Assembly: GCF_001039355.2 (NCBI RefSeq)
Contig: NW_019775714.1
Location: forward strand, 19,717-49,058
From: Lingula anatina
Taxonomy: Eukaryota > Brachiopoda > Lingulata > Lingulida > Lingulidae
DNA length: 29,342 nt
Reading direction: 5' to 3'
The notes under the pieces are model-generated. The model was not told where the DNA came from, searched no databases, and saw only the letters and a list, made by a program, of their open reading frames with translations. The position numbers were made by a program, and so were the translations under genes. This document shows positions 21,042-29,342 of the stretch, piece after piece. How positions within the stretch are numbered: position 1 is the stretch's first letter; each line of letters opens with the position of its first letter.

Positions 21042-24000
21042 ATGTTATCAGACCATGAAGTGCAGATAGCAGACAGTGACTATGGCAAGAACTATGTCAA
21101 GTTACTAAAAGTACGCCGCGAGGGCCGGGTGCACCATGTACAGGAGCTGGAAATCAACACAGCCTTGACACTGAGCTCAAAGAAAGACTATCTAAGAGGT
21201 GACAACACTGATGTCATTGCGACTGATTCACAGAAGAACACCTGTTATATTCTGGCTAAACAGAATGGGGTCAGTATGTGGTGATGATAATAATAATTAT
21301 GATAATAAATATTATTAATTTAGACTCTAAAATTCAAAATTTTGAATAGACTTTTTAATGTAAGATGCACGTTAAAGAAAACTGATACAGCAATAAGATC
21401 TTAGGTAGAATTAATAGTTTTCTTTTCTGATATTTAATAATAAGAAAGATATCATACCCCAGAGGATGAAGCACAAGCAGATGCCACATGTCCATCACCA
21501 TTGCAAATTCATGTTGGAATTGACTGTGACATTTACTGTAATGTCTAAAACAAAAAGTCTAGACTTAGTGTGTCATGAATTCACGCATTTAATATATGCT
21601 TGTAAAATACGCCACATCTTTTGTTCTCAGTATAAATGTGAATATTCCTTTTTTGTGAAAGTTGAAATGTTTTTATATTGATATCAAAGTCCAAACTGCC
21701 AAGGATAAGTTGTAATGATTTTGATAACATAAGGCAATTTGACATTAGGATAATGTCAATATTTGAAGTGGTGCCTAAAAGTAACACAACATTAATAGCA
21801 TCCATACATTTGTGTTAAATGGCAGGTGTAGCTGGATCTGACAATACACATTAAATATTTACTTGGATGGTGATGGATATAAAGCCCTTTATTGTTGCAC
21901 AATTGTTTAGACAGTAATAATACGAGGAAAAATTAATTTGATTATGCAATATAGTATTACGTATGTATGATGTGTCTGCATTTTTTTCCTTAAAAAAGGG
22001 AATAGGGAATAAAGCATTGAGAAGGGTTTAACTTAGACTTCAAGACAATAGAAAGTTAACGATTTGATTTTCTGTACATTTTATGTATTTAATTACCTTT
22101 ACATTATACCATACTCTTACCATTTTCTGAAACTCTGAAGCTCAGGGTATATTTTGATGAATTGAAAAATAACCTGATGAAGACTTTTTTTTTCTTCAGA
22201 TCGATACCATAGAGGTGTTTGCCCAGATTTTAGCCAATCACTTTTTGACCAAGTATCCATGGGTGGTTAAGGCAAATATCCATATAGAGCAGGCTCCTTG
22301 GAAGAGGATACAGCAGGTAAACACGATTTATTATAATAGTTAATTCACGGCTGAACTGTATTGCATCATTTTCAAGAAGTTAATAAATACTAGTATAAAT
22401 TTTTTTCAACTTGATGCATGCTTCATTAGCCTCCATTTATTTTTTTTCAGAATTGTATAAATTATGCTTCTTTGTGAAAAAGAAAATTTTGAAAGAAAGA
22501 AAGAAAAGTGATCATAATGAATTATTTTTTTGTGCAAGTTAATTGTCTTTTCTCAAAGCATTCTTGCATTTTTATTCCATTTCAGGGAGGACGGGAACAT
22601 GTGCATGCATTCATCTCTAGCCCTGAATGCATACGATTCTGTGATGTTATACAGGAAAAACATGGTAAGTCCATTCATTAAGGAATATTTTTGTTTAGGT
22701 TAGTATCCAAGCAAGCACTTAAGACAGTACAAGGAAACACGGGATCTTTCTTTAATTTGGCTGAGAAAAGCTATGAAGTGACTGTGTCAAAATTTTATAA
22801 ATAAAACAACTAAATTTGTCATATTTGATGAAACAAGCATGATAATATGAGCACTAGGCTGATAAGAATTCTAAATAGAAACAATGAAATGCCCCTACCT
22901 TCAGCGTTAGATTTCCCTGCTGAAGGATAAAAACAATGTTGTCCATGCACTACCAAATTGAATAGAGAAAGAAGACTAGATTTATTCATCTATTGGACAG
23001 AGATACAGTTAGACCCCATTTCCAGAGATTAGATCGATCTACTTTAGATCGACCTAACTCCCTGGGGGTTCACGCTAAATAGCTGTCAGCCGGACGGACA
23101 TGAAAGTTAATCACCCCCTTACAGCTTGTAGTAGGCGGGATGGACATTTAAGCCGGATTATCTGACAGTAATCTAGTGAGACTCCCCGCGGGGATAGATC
23201 GATCTAAAGGCGCTGGGAATACAGCCTTAGAGCGCATTCTCAACGAATTAAGCCAGGCTTTACAAAGCCGGTGACTTAAAAATGGCGGACGTACATGAAA
23301 GAAAAACCGCCTAATCTTTTAATAGTCTCTCCGCCTCCCCACACGTCGTCCCTGCGGGGTACAGTAATTAAATCTCGGCTCCGTTCGCCATGCGGAAGCT
23401 ACCTGAGAAATATTAAGTGCGCATGCTCATCAGTTAAACTCGTGGTGAAGAAAGCATGGCGGCTGAAGGCGATCGAAGGAAAAAAGCTCTTCTGTTCTAT
23501 TATCTTTGAAAACAGAGACGAAAAAGGAATAATTTGGCCCGTAGAGCAGCAATAAATCGACTATCTACGGAGATAATATCACCAGAGATATTCACGGAAA
23601 TATTAATGTTCGGAGCCGAGACTTAATTACTGTACCCCGCAGGGACGACGTGTGGGGAGGCGTGTGAGAGGCGGAGAGACTATTAAAAGATTAGGCGGTT
23701 TTTCTTTCATGTACGTCCGCCATTTTTAGGTCACCGGCTTTGTAAAGCCTGGCTTAATTCGTTGAGAATGCGCTCTAAGACCTTTAAGAAAAGCCCTGTT
23801 ACAACTGAAATATTGACTTTTGTTTTCCTGGACCAAACATGCTATATTTTTTTAGAGAACCCATGAAATCCTATTTCCTCACATTGACAATGCAATTTCC
23901 TATCAGTGACAGTTATTATGGATTATAGATACATGTGCAGTTAGATTTGAATGATCTGAACTGCAGGTGACTGCAGGATTTTTTTATATTAATTTTATAA

Positions 24001-26556
24001 CATGGAACCACAAACACTAATCAACAATTTTAGCAAGTTTCAGGGAGTAACTTAAACCTTATGTAATTAACATCTGGTTCTCAATTATGTACATGTGTAT
24101 CTACTAGTACCCTCATTTAGCCCTTTTACTGTGTTCATCCACTTTAATTGGGGAACAATATACCTTGATGGAACATTGTCTTTGTATCTGTTTTTGTGTA
24201 AACTTATTTCAAAACTGTCATTGTAGTCTCAATACTGCAGTATTATAGAATATATTGTGAAACCCTATAGTAAGTGTAAAAATATACTTGTACTGTAGTA
24301 AGAGAATGATAATGATAAGGTAATGATATGTATATGGTTGTATTAAACCTCTATAATCAGCTTTATGGAAAGGAAAAACACATTTATTACATAATTTCTT
24401 CATAAAAATGGTTTGGTTTTGTATATGATGCCTAAGGAGAATTTTATTGATTTTTTTTTTCGCTGTTGAGAATTATCAGACAACCACCACAGATGAAATT
24501 ATTGATAACTCAAAGGTTGATTGCAGGTTAATGGTTTCCTGATGTACATCATTATCTGTTTTATTTAAATGTCAGGTCTAGTTAGAAACTGGGTTGTTTC
24601 TCAAAATGTATCACTGCATTACTTTCTTATACAGTAACTTGATTTCTGGTGCTTAGAGTTTCACCTTGAAAACTCACATGGTTGCTGTACATTTTCTAGT
24701 CTCACATGTCATCATGAAATGCCATAGCCTAGTAGTATGATATCCTTTAATATGTCCAGTCTAATAGGACAATCTGGATTACATGTAGACTCAAGAGGAG
24801 ATGGATGAAGCTCGGAGGCATAAAAAAAATGAAAAGTGCCGGAGATCAAATTATGCTAAAAACAATGAAAAACATTTATTTTAGTCTTTTCAGAAGTGAT
24901 TTGGTGAAACATTATTAAGTAATATGACTGGTAGGATGGGTAAATTAATTTTAACTAACCTAGTGCATAATATGTGAGTATGCCTAAAAAACATTTGCTA
25001 TGCCTAATTAAATTGCTTTGGGGCATTCAAAAAAAGTGAATGTTTTTCTGTTTAACAGTTTGAGCGGTTTTTTTTGTATGACTACAGAACAAATTTAACT
25101 GTCAGTTTCATTACACCTGTAACTGTAAGGATGCTTACTTTCACATGACCAGCAATACATATCACAAAGGAGTGAGTATTCTTATTCATCCATTGGTGTG
25201 ATATCACTTAATTAAGAGGAAAAGTAGAAAATCCAAATTTACATTGTTATTATTAGTTACCCCTCAAGTCACTCACACTCATTTCCTTGGTCCTGGTTTC
25301 ACAAAAAAACTTAAGTCAGGTTCCTTGGCTAAGAACTTAATTACCAAGGTTACATGGTGCTATGTTACCCTATCAGGAGCAGTGTAACAGCACCTTCATG
25401 GAAATCATAGTCAGCTAAGCCAGGGAACTAACTTTAATCTTTTTTAGGAAACTGGCACCTGTTGAAGATCAGTGGTACTGATCACAACAATGGATCGTAA
25501 CTTTATTAATAAGAAAGTCAAGTATTAGATTTATCATGCCTCTTCTGTAACATGCCTCATGGTTCTAGGTGTTCCCAAGGTCAGCGCTGGATTGAAGGGC
25601 ATGAAGATTCTGAAAACCACCGCCTCTTCCTTTGTCAATTTTGTGGATGACGAGTATCGCATCTTGCCAGACATGAGTGATCGAATCTTTTGCACTGTGG
25701 TTCAGGCAAAGTGGGATTACAGCACAACTGAGGGGCTAGCTTATTGTAATTCATGGTAAGAACTTAAAATAGAGTGAATGCAGGTGCCCATGACCCGTGT
25801 TTTAATCGAAGGTGTGCCCTTGTCTTCGTTTTTAAATCTGCATATCAGTGAGCCATAAACAGATTCTTTTTACAACTTGATTTTTCAACCAAAAGAAAGC
25901 TTTCTTTTGCTGCCATTTATTTATTGCTTTGAAATTTAAATTAAGATAAGACATTTGTTTCACTATTATTTTTCTATCAAAAAATAAGAATGCTGATTGG
26001 GGCGAAATATATCAATCGTGTAAAAATCATTCAATGAACATATCATTCTTGTATCTGGAGAAACTTAAATCGCATTTTGCTGTCCTGTGTAGAGGTACAG
26101 TCGTTGCCATTTGCTTGCAGCATTTGAGCCTCCAAAGTTTTACATAACTAATTTATATACTAGGTAATATTATATATTCTTATATTTTTACAGGTCTGCA
26201 GTAAAAAGTGCCATCCTGGACAAATTTGCTGGTCCTCCCGACCAAGGATTGTTCTCTCCCTCTGTCCAGCATACACTTTATCTTGCTCAAAAGCAGGCTC
26301 TGTCCAAGGTCCCACAGGTAAGTTTTCTTCTTCCTTCTCCGCTTCCCCATGGCATTCTGGTTAATAGTTATCAGGTAGTGTTTTACATGATTTATGGTCT
26401 TTCATAATGGGTACCCTTGTCATCAATGTGTAAAAGGGACCATATTTATGTAAAATAATTTTTATTTATTTCTTTATTTTCCTATGTTTATTTTATTTTC
26501 AGGTGTATTTAAAATCTGTCTTGTCAGAACAATTTCACCTGCAGTATATTGAGTGA
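21042..26556 (+). CDS. UOX: Urate oxidase (uricase), C-terminal segment missing
   Basis: Exons 21042-21269, 22200-22316, 22586-22664, 25569-25755 and 26194-26317 join in frame (245 aa, all GT-AG) and match uricase throughout: YGKNYVKLL, LTLSSKKDYLRGDNTDVIATDSQKNT, VHAFISSPECIRFCDV, LKGMKILKTT, DRIFCTVVQAKW, ILDKFAGPPDQGLFSPSVQ. Catalytic Lys16 and Thr61 and the substrate-binding Arg (in DRIF) and Gln (in SPSVQ) are present. Uricase oxidises urate towards allantoin in peroxisomes. A good acceptor at 26502 leads to a sixth exon (26503-26556) encoding only VYLKSVLSEQFHLQYIE-stop. That tail is unlike the expected final ~50 residues, which hold the catalytic His of the PN-x-HYF motif and the SKL-type peroxisomal signal. 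I did not find that segment downstream. The result, 262 aa, would probably be inactive. Missing assembly or a distant last exon are alternatives. Confidence 0.9.
23012..23226. mobile_element. MITE with TTA target duplication in urate oxidase intron 3
   Basis: Imperfect termini GACCCCATTTCCAGAG and (complement of right end) GGCTGTATTCCCAGCG are followed by TTAGATCGATCT-type palindromic blocks on both sides. TTA flanks both ends (23009-23011 and 23227-23229). The right flanking TTA is also the outer edge of the next element, so the two insertions are nested or abutting. Confidence 0.75.
23230..23775. mobile_element. Foldback element with ~155-bp terminal inverted repeats
   Basis: The left arm 23230-23383 and right arm 23611-23775 are near-perfect complements, starting GAGCGCATTCTCAACGAATT. 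The right arm has an 11-bp addition (around GCGTGTGAGAGG). The complementary match extends outward to TTA/TAA. The 227-bp middle is GC-richer than the intron, with short stop-interrupted open stretches only. It is a recent, little-diverged non-autonomous element. Confidence 0.9.
25289..25459. mobile_element. MITE in urate oxidase intron 3
   Basis: The left end GGTCCTGGTTTCACAAAAAA and the complement of the right end, GGTGCCAGTTTCCTAAAAAA, are similar and continue into TTCC-TGGCT-AG blocks, giving inverted repeats of about 45 bp at about 70-75% by eye. It ends about 110 bp before exon 4. The target duplication is unclear. Confidence 0.7.
26503..26556 (+). CDS. Candidate terminal exon of urate oxidase with non-homologous tail
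   Basis: The exon follows the acceptor TTTTATTTTCAG in phase 0 and encodes 17 residues before TGA. An unresolved base (26564) lies 8 bp after the stop, and a miniature transposon starts 90 bp further on. It may be a cryptic exon adopted after loss of the real last exons, or may not be used at all. Confidence 0.35.
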   Translation: MYLKSVLSEQFHLQYIE

Positions 26557-26563
26557 AGGTGAA

Positions 26564-26564
26564 N
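26564..26564. other. Ambiguous base
   Basis: A single N, 8 bp after the stop of the proposed terminal urate oxidase exon, showing uncertain assembly exactly where the gene departs from its family. Confidence 0.99.
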
Positions 26565-26646
26565 AAAAATGAAACAAAATATAAGTTCTATTGAAAACAT
26601 CATTTCAACAAGTATTTCATATTGCAAGAGATATATATGCCTTGTA

Positions 26647-26762
26647 TGTTGCCACAAGGTAGCCGCTAGCAGCTTATCTGCGGATACATATAGAGCATGT
26701 TGCTGGAGGTAAGCCACACGGGTTGCTGGAAGCTAGCCGCTAGCGGCTACACTCTGGCAACA
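26647..26762. mobile_element. 116-bp MITE with TA target duplication
   Basis: Left end TGTTGCCACAAGGTAGCCGC and the complement of the right end TGTTGCCAGAGTGTAGCCGC are inverted repeats. TA flanks both sides (26645-26646 and 26763-26764), as for Tc1/mariner-type insertions. The right half contains the perfect palindrome TAGCCGCTAGCGGCTA. Confidence 0.75.
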
Positions 26763-26879
26763 TATACACACTGTACATTTGCATGTAGACGTACACTTTT
26801 CTTGTATTATGTATGATATGACAGCATTGATGTTTATTTATGATATGTTATTTATTCCTATAGCAGGATGCTTAATGGT

Positions 26880-26901
26880 TTATTTTGGCTATATAATTAT
26901 A

Positions 26902-26943
<42 letters not shown>

Positions 26944-27171
26944 CTGGATAAAAACATTGACTTGGTCATTTAACTTGCCCGTTATGCTGTTAACAATTCA
27001 AACACCATAAAGAATGGGCCCAGCCAGTGCGTAATAAACATGGGTCTGGGCTTTTTATGCATAGGACTAGATTTGGTCCGGGTCTTTGACATAAATATGT
27101 GGGTCCATCAGCATGCAGTTTAAAAAGTCCAAAAAGGTGGTCAAAACCATTTCATCAATGTTTTTATCCAG

Positions 27172-27202
<31 letters not shown>

Positions 27203-27225
27203 TTAATAATAATATAAATAAATAA
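26880..27225. mobile_element. Inverted-repeat element with microsatellite arms
   Basis: ATACTGGATAAAAACATTGA (26941-26960) is preceded by (ATT)n. Its exact complement (27157-27176) is followed by (ATA)n. The two microsatellites are therefore inverted copies of each other. The inner ~195 bp is unique and non-coding. TA at the junctions would fit a Tc1/mariner-like non-autonomous element if the termini begin at CTGGATAAAAAC. Confidence 0.75.
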
Positions 27226-27729
27226 AAATGCATTTAACTTTTTGTGTTACATAAAAATGTGTTTAGTTTTGTATATTTCATTATAATTTGCATGCTGAGA
27301 CAGTATAAATGCATGTACTATATTTTTGTATTCCAAACCCAAGGTCACTGTTGTGTATGAATACACTACTTCCTGTGAAAAGTAGTTCCATTTCATGAAA
27401 AATGGTCGTCTGCTAGTTTTATTTGCAAAGAACAATCTACAAAGTCAGGAAAATAAGGTATTATCCAAAGTACTTCAACATTTAATTTATTTGTGTGTGT
27501 TAACAACAAACTGGTGATGAAATGTCTTTGAATCTAGAAGTGGTAAGACATTGAGAAACTTGACAAAGTACATTTGAGAATTTAGGTATATCTAAGCTTT
27601 CATGAACAGCTACAAGATGAAGAATATGAAGAATTGGACTGTTCTGTTGTGAGATTTGAGTTGTTCTTTACTGACAAATGGACAAGAAGTTCAGGGATTA
27701 AACAATATAAAATGTTTTTCTTGTGACTT

Positions 27730-27735
27730 AATAAA
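27730..27735 (+). terminator. Possible poly(A) signal, urate oxidase side
   Basis: AATAAA on the plus strand. It lies over 1.1 kb from the proposed stop and is a candidate only. Confidence 0.35.
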
Positions 27736-27930
27736 AATACAAATGAAGCATATTATAAATTCCATTAAAAAGAGTTCTTCATCCTTATTCAAAATCCTAA
27801 TCACTAATGGGTTCATGGAAATTTGTCAGTAACAGTAAAGTATTAACTATAGAAAATGTCTCCACTCTACATACATTTTTACTAAAGCACAGCTGTGTGC
27901 TTACTGAATTTAAATATGCTTAAAAGTTTT

Positions 27931-27936
27931 TTTATT
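27931..27936 (-). terminator. Poly(A) signal for the NHL-repeat gene
   Basis: TTTATT on the plus strand is AATAAA for the minus-strand NHL gene, 100 bp beyond its stop codon. The convergent urate oxidase signal is about 200 bp away. Confidence 0.5.
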
Positions 27937-28035
27937 GAAATAAAGGCAAACATAATCATGGATAAAAACATTGTAAGACTAATTAACTTTCAAATATTTT
28001 ACATGATAAACATATCTATCCACAGTTAATACATG

Positions 28036-28968
28036 TTACTCACCTTGTTTCAGTTCAGTATACTTGAATGTCTTAACATTGCCCCTCACCTCTGCCACCA
28101 CCAGTTGACCTGCAGGGTTGATGACTACTGCCCAGGGAAACTTCAACCCATCATCCTTAGTGACAATGTATCTGATAAACTGTCCCTGTGGACTCAGTGC
28201 CACTATCCTGGTGTTATCCCAGTCAGCAATGAAGATGTGACCATAGCTGTCTGTGCACACTCCATGTGGATACCTCAGTTCACTGCCTTCTCTGCTGCCG
28301 TCATACTGGTACAGATGATCACCAGTAGGTGACAGCACATGTACACAGTGTCCAAACATGTCTGATATCACAATGTTATCATTCACACTGTTCACTGTGA
28401 TGTACATTGGGTGTCTACACATACTGAGTGGAATAGTGTTCAGGAGCTGTCCACTGTCTGCATGGAATGTGAAGATGGACTTCTTTTCTTCATCACAAAC
28501 CATCACATGACCTTGTCTGTTCAGTGTAATACCCTGTGGAAACCCCAGTAGACCCTGACCCATGGTTGTCACCTGCTGACCTCTGGTGGAGTACACTTGG
28601 ACACATCTGTCATCTGGTGATGTTATATACAGGTGACCAGTCTGTGACACAGCCACATCAAATGGTTTGTTTACTTTAATGTCAAACTTAAATTGTCCTT
28701 CATGTGTGAATATTCTGTTGTTTTCTCTATCCACAACAAACATGTGTTCCTTATCTGTGGCTAACCCAGTTATGAGTATTCCTCTTCTATCATCTTCCAG
28801 TTCAGCACTGAAGGAACGCACACATTCTGCCTTCTCTAAGAATACAAGATGATTTGGAGCTGATGTTGGATTTGTTTCCTGTTCAGCTAATGGAGGTTGT
28901 GTCTGTACTGTCACCTGTCCTGATCTTGGATTTACACCTCGTCTAGACTGCCCTAACATGGCTTCCAT
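28036..28968 (-). CDS. NHL-repeat protein (TRIM2/3/TRIM71-like beta-propeller)
   Basis: An open frame of 310 aa: a Gln/Pro/Ser-rich linker (1-45), then six NHL repeats forming one propeller: GILITGLATDKEHMFVVDRENNRIFTHEG, PFDVAVSQTGHLYITSPDDRCVQVYS, PQGITLNRQGHVMVCDEEKKSIFTFH, PMYITVNSVNDNIVISDMFGHCVHVLS, PHGVCTDSYGHIFIADWDNTRIVALS and PWAVVINPAGQLVVAEVRGNVKTFKY. Such propellers bind RNA or proteins, usually at the C-terminus of TRIM E3 ligases. No RING, B-box or coiled coil is visible here. The frame extends upstream to an acceptor (TATTACAG, exon edge 28982), so either those domains are in exons beyond the window or this is an NHL-only protein starting at 28968. The stop overlaps a donor-like CAAG|GTGAGTAA, so a few residues at the end are uncertain. 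Confidence 0.9.
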   Translation of the reverse strand: MEAMLGQSRRGVNPRSGQVTVQTQPPLAEQETNPTSAPNHLVFLEKAECVRSFSAELEDDRRGILITGLATDKEHMFVVDRENNRIFTHEGQFKFDIKVNKPFDVAVSQTGHLYITSPDDRCVQVYSTRGQQVTTMGQGLLGFPQGITLNRQGHVMVCDEEKKSIFTFHADSGQLLNTIPLSMCRHPMYITVNSVNDNIVISDMFGHCVHVLSPTGDHLYQYDGSREGSELRYPHGVCTDSYGHIFIADWDNTRIVALSPQGQFIRYIVTKDDGLKFPWAVVINPAGQLVVAEVRGNVKTFKYTELKQGE

Positions 28969-29167
28969 TCCGACAGTAGATCCTGTAATATTTCTGTCAG
29001 CGATTGCTAAACTTTATGTTTACTTCTGGTGCTGCAGCTTGGAGATCACAGTAACATAAACACTTGCTCCATATACCTACAAGTCGGTCAGATCATATCT
29101 CTTTCTTTGTCAAATATGTTCAACATTATCCCACAATCTCTGTCCTGTTACTTCCTGGCTGTTGAAG

Positions 29168-29242
29168 AAAATGGCGCCTATTTATCACATACAGCACTGA
29201 CTCACTTAGGAGAAAGGCCAGGACAGGACACAGAATGGCGGC
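29168..29242 (-). promoter_or_regulatory. YY1-like motifs upstream of the NHL gene
   Basis: AAAATGGCGCC (29168-29178) and GAATGGCGGC (29233-29242) resemble the AANATGGCGGC site typical of transcription starts. Their position 200-270 bp upstream of the NHL ATG would fit a promoter, with a possible non-coding exon ending at TTGTAG|GTATAT near 29083. Weak evidence. Confidence 0.3.
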
Positions 29243-29342
29243 AACGGCATCACAGGCCACGAGAAACAAAACGGCATCACAGAGCAGTGGATAATAGATG
29301 ACACAGCGAGTTCAGGTGCCAGTAGAATGTCAATTTTAAAAC

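Larger units (their letters stand above)
22317..25568. other. Urate oxidase introns 2-3 content
   Basis: Apart from exon 3 (22586-22664), this stretch holds two adjoining inverted-repeat elements (23012-23226 and 23230-23775) and a third at 25289-25459. I see nothing else; the open frame at 23295-23555 lies inside an element. Confidence 0.6.

Noticed and set aside
22903-22929. Short inverted repeat CCTTCAGC ... GCTGAAGG
   Set aside because: Only 8-bp arms; expected by chance in a window of this size.
23295-23555. 86-aa open frame as a transposase remnant
   Set aside because: It starts in one arm of a foldback element and has no recognisable nuclease or DNA-binding motif; a short MAAEGDRRKKALLFYYL stretch in another frame ends in a stop. 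Too little to call.
26779-26973. 64-aa open frame with a poly-Ile tract
   Set aside because: The Ile run is the (ATT)n microsatellite in the arm of an inverted-repeat element.
28033-28332. 99-aa plus-strand open frame
   Set aside because: Antisense shadow of the NHL-repeat gene.

Overview
This is nuclear DNA of an animal: spliced genes with GT-AG introns, long AT-rich intergenic DNA, many microsatellites and several families of small inverted-repeat transposons. Gene content (an alpha-crystallin-type heat shock protein, RBM18-like, DNase II, peroxisomal urate oxidase, an NHL-repeat protein of the kind expanded in marine invertebrates) and the low GC content suggest an invertebrate, perhaps a mollusc or other lophotrochozoan. 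The species assignment is a guess. Two assembly defects are visible: ten Ns at 12681-12690 and one N at 26564.

Layout from left to right. (1) 1-600: GC-rich 16-17 bp minisatellites and a promoter-like region. (2) 738-10447, plus strand: an RBM18-like single-RRM protein in six coding exons. Its proposed 8.1 kb first intron contains a complete intronless small heat shock protein gene (1172-1831) with its own heat shock element, TATA box and poly(A) signal. (3) 11050-12990: intergenic DNA with an interspersed repeat carrying a nested transposon. (4) 17773-12997, minus strand: a complete eight-exon DNase II gene (354 aa) convergent with the RBM18-like gene. Just upstream of its start codon is a near-perfect CLEAR (TFEB-type) site. 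The end of exon 4, with its splice donor, is tandemly multiplied in units of 51 bp that keep the reading frame open. (5) 18300-27740, plus strand: a urate oxidase gene, head-to-head with DNase II. Five exons match the family, but the C-terminal segment with the catalytic histidine and peroxisomal signal is not found and is replaced by a short unrelated tail. (6) 28968-28036, minus strand: a six-blade NHL-repeat protein, tail-to-tail with urate oxidase.

DNase II (lysosomal DNA breakdown) and urate oxidase (purine breakdown) sit divergently around a shared ~0.7-1 kb upstream region; a functional link is inference only. At least seven miniature inverted-repeat elements lie in the introns and 3' regions. 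Three are flanked by TTA, the target-site length and type of PIF/Harbinger elements, and one of them starts 8 bp inside a DNase II intron.

The most unusual signal is the splice-donor array in DNase II (15550-15867). Next are the truncated urate oxidase, the CLEAR motif, the nested heat shock gene and several precise palindromes.
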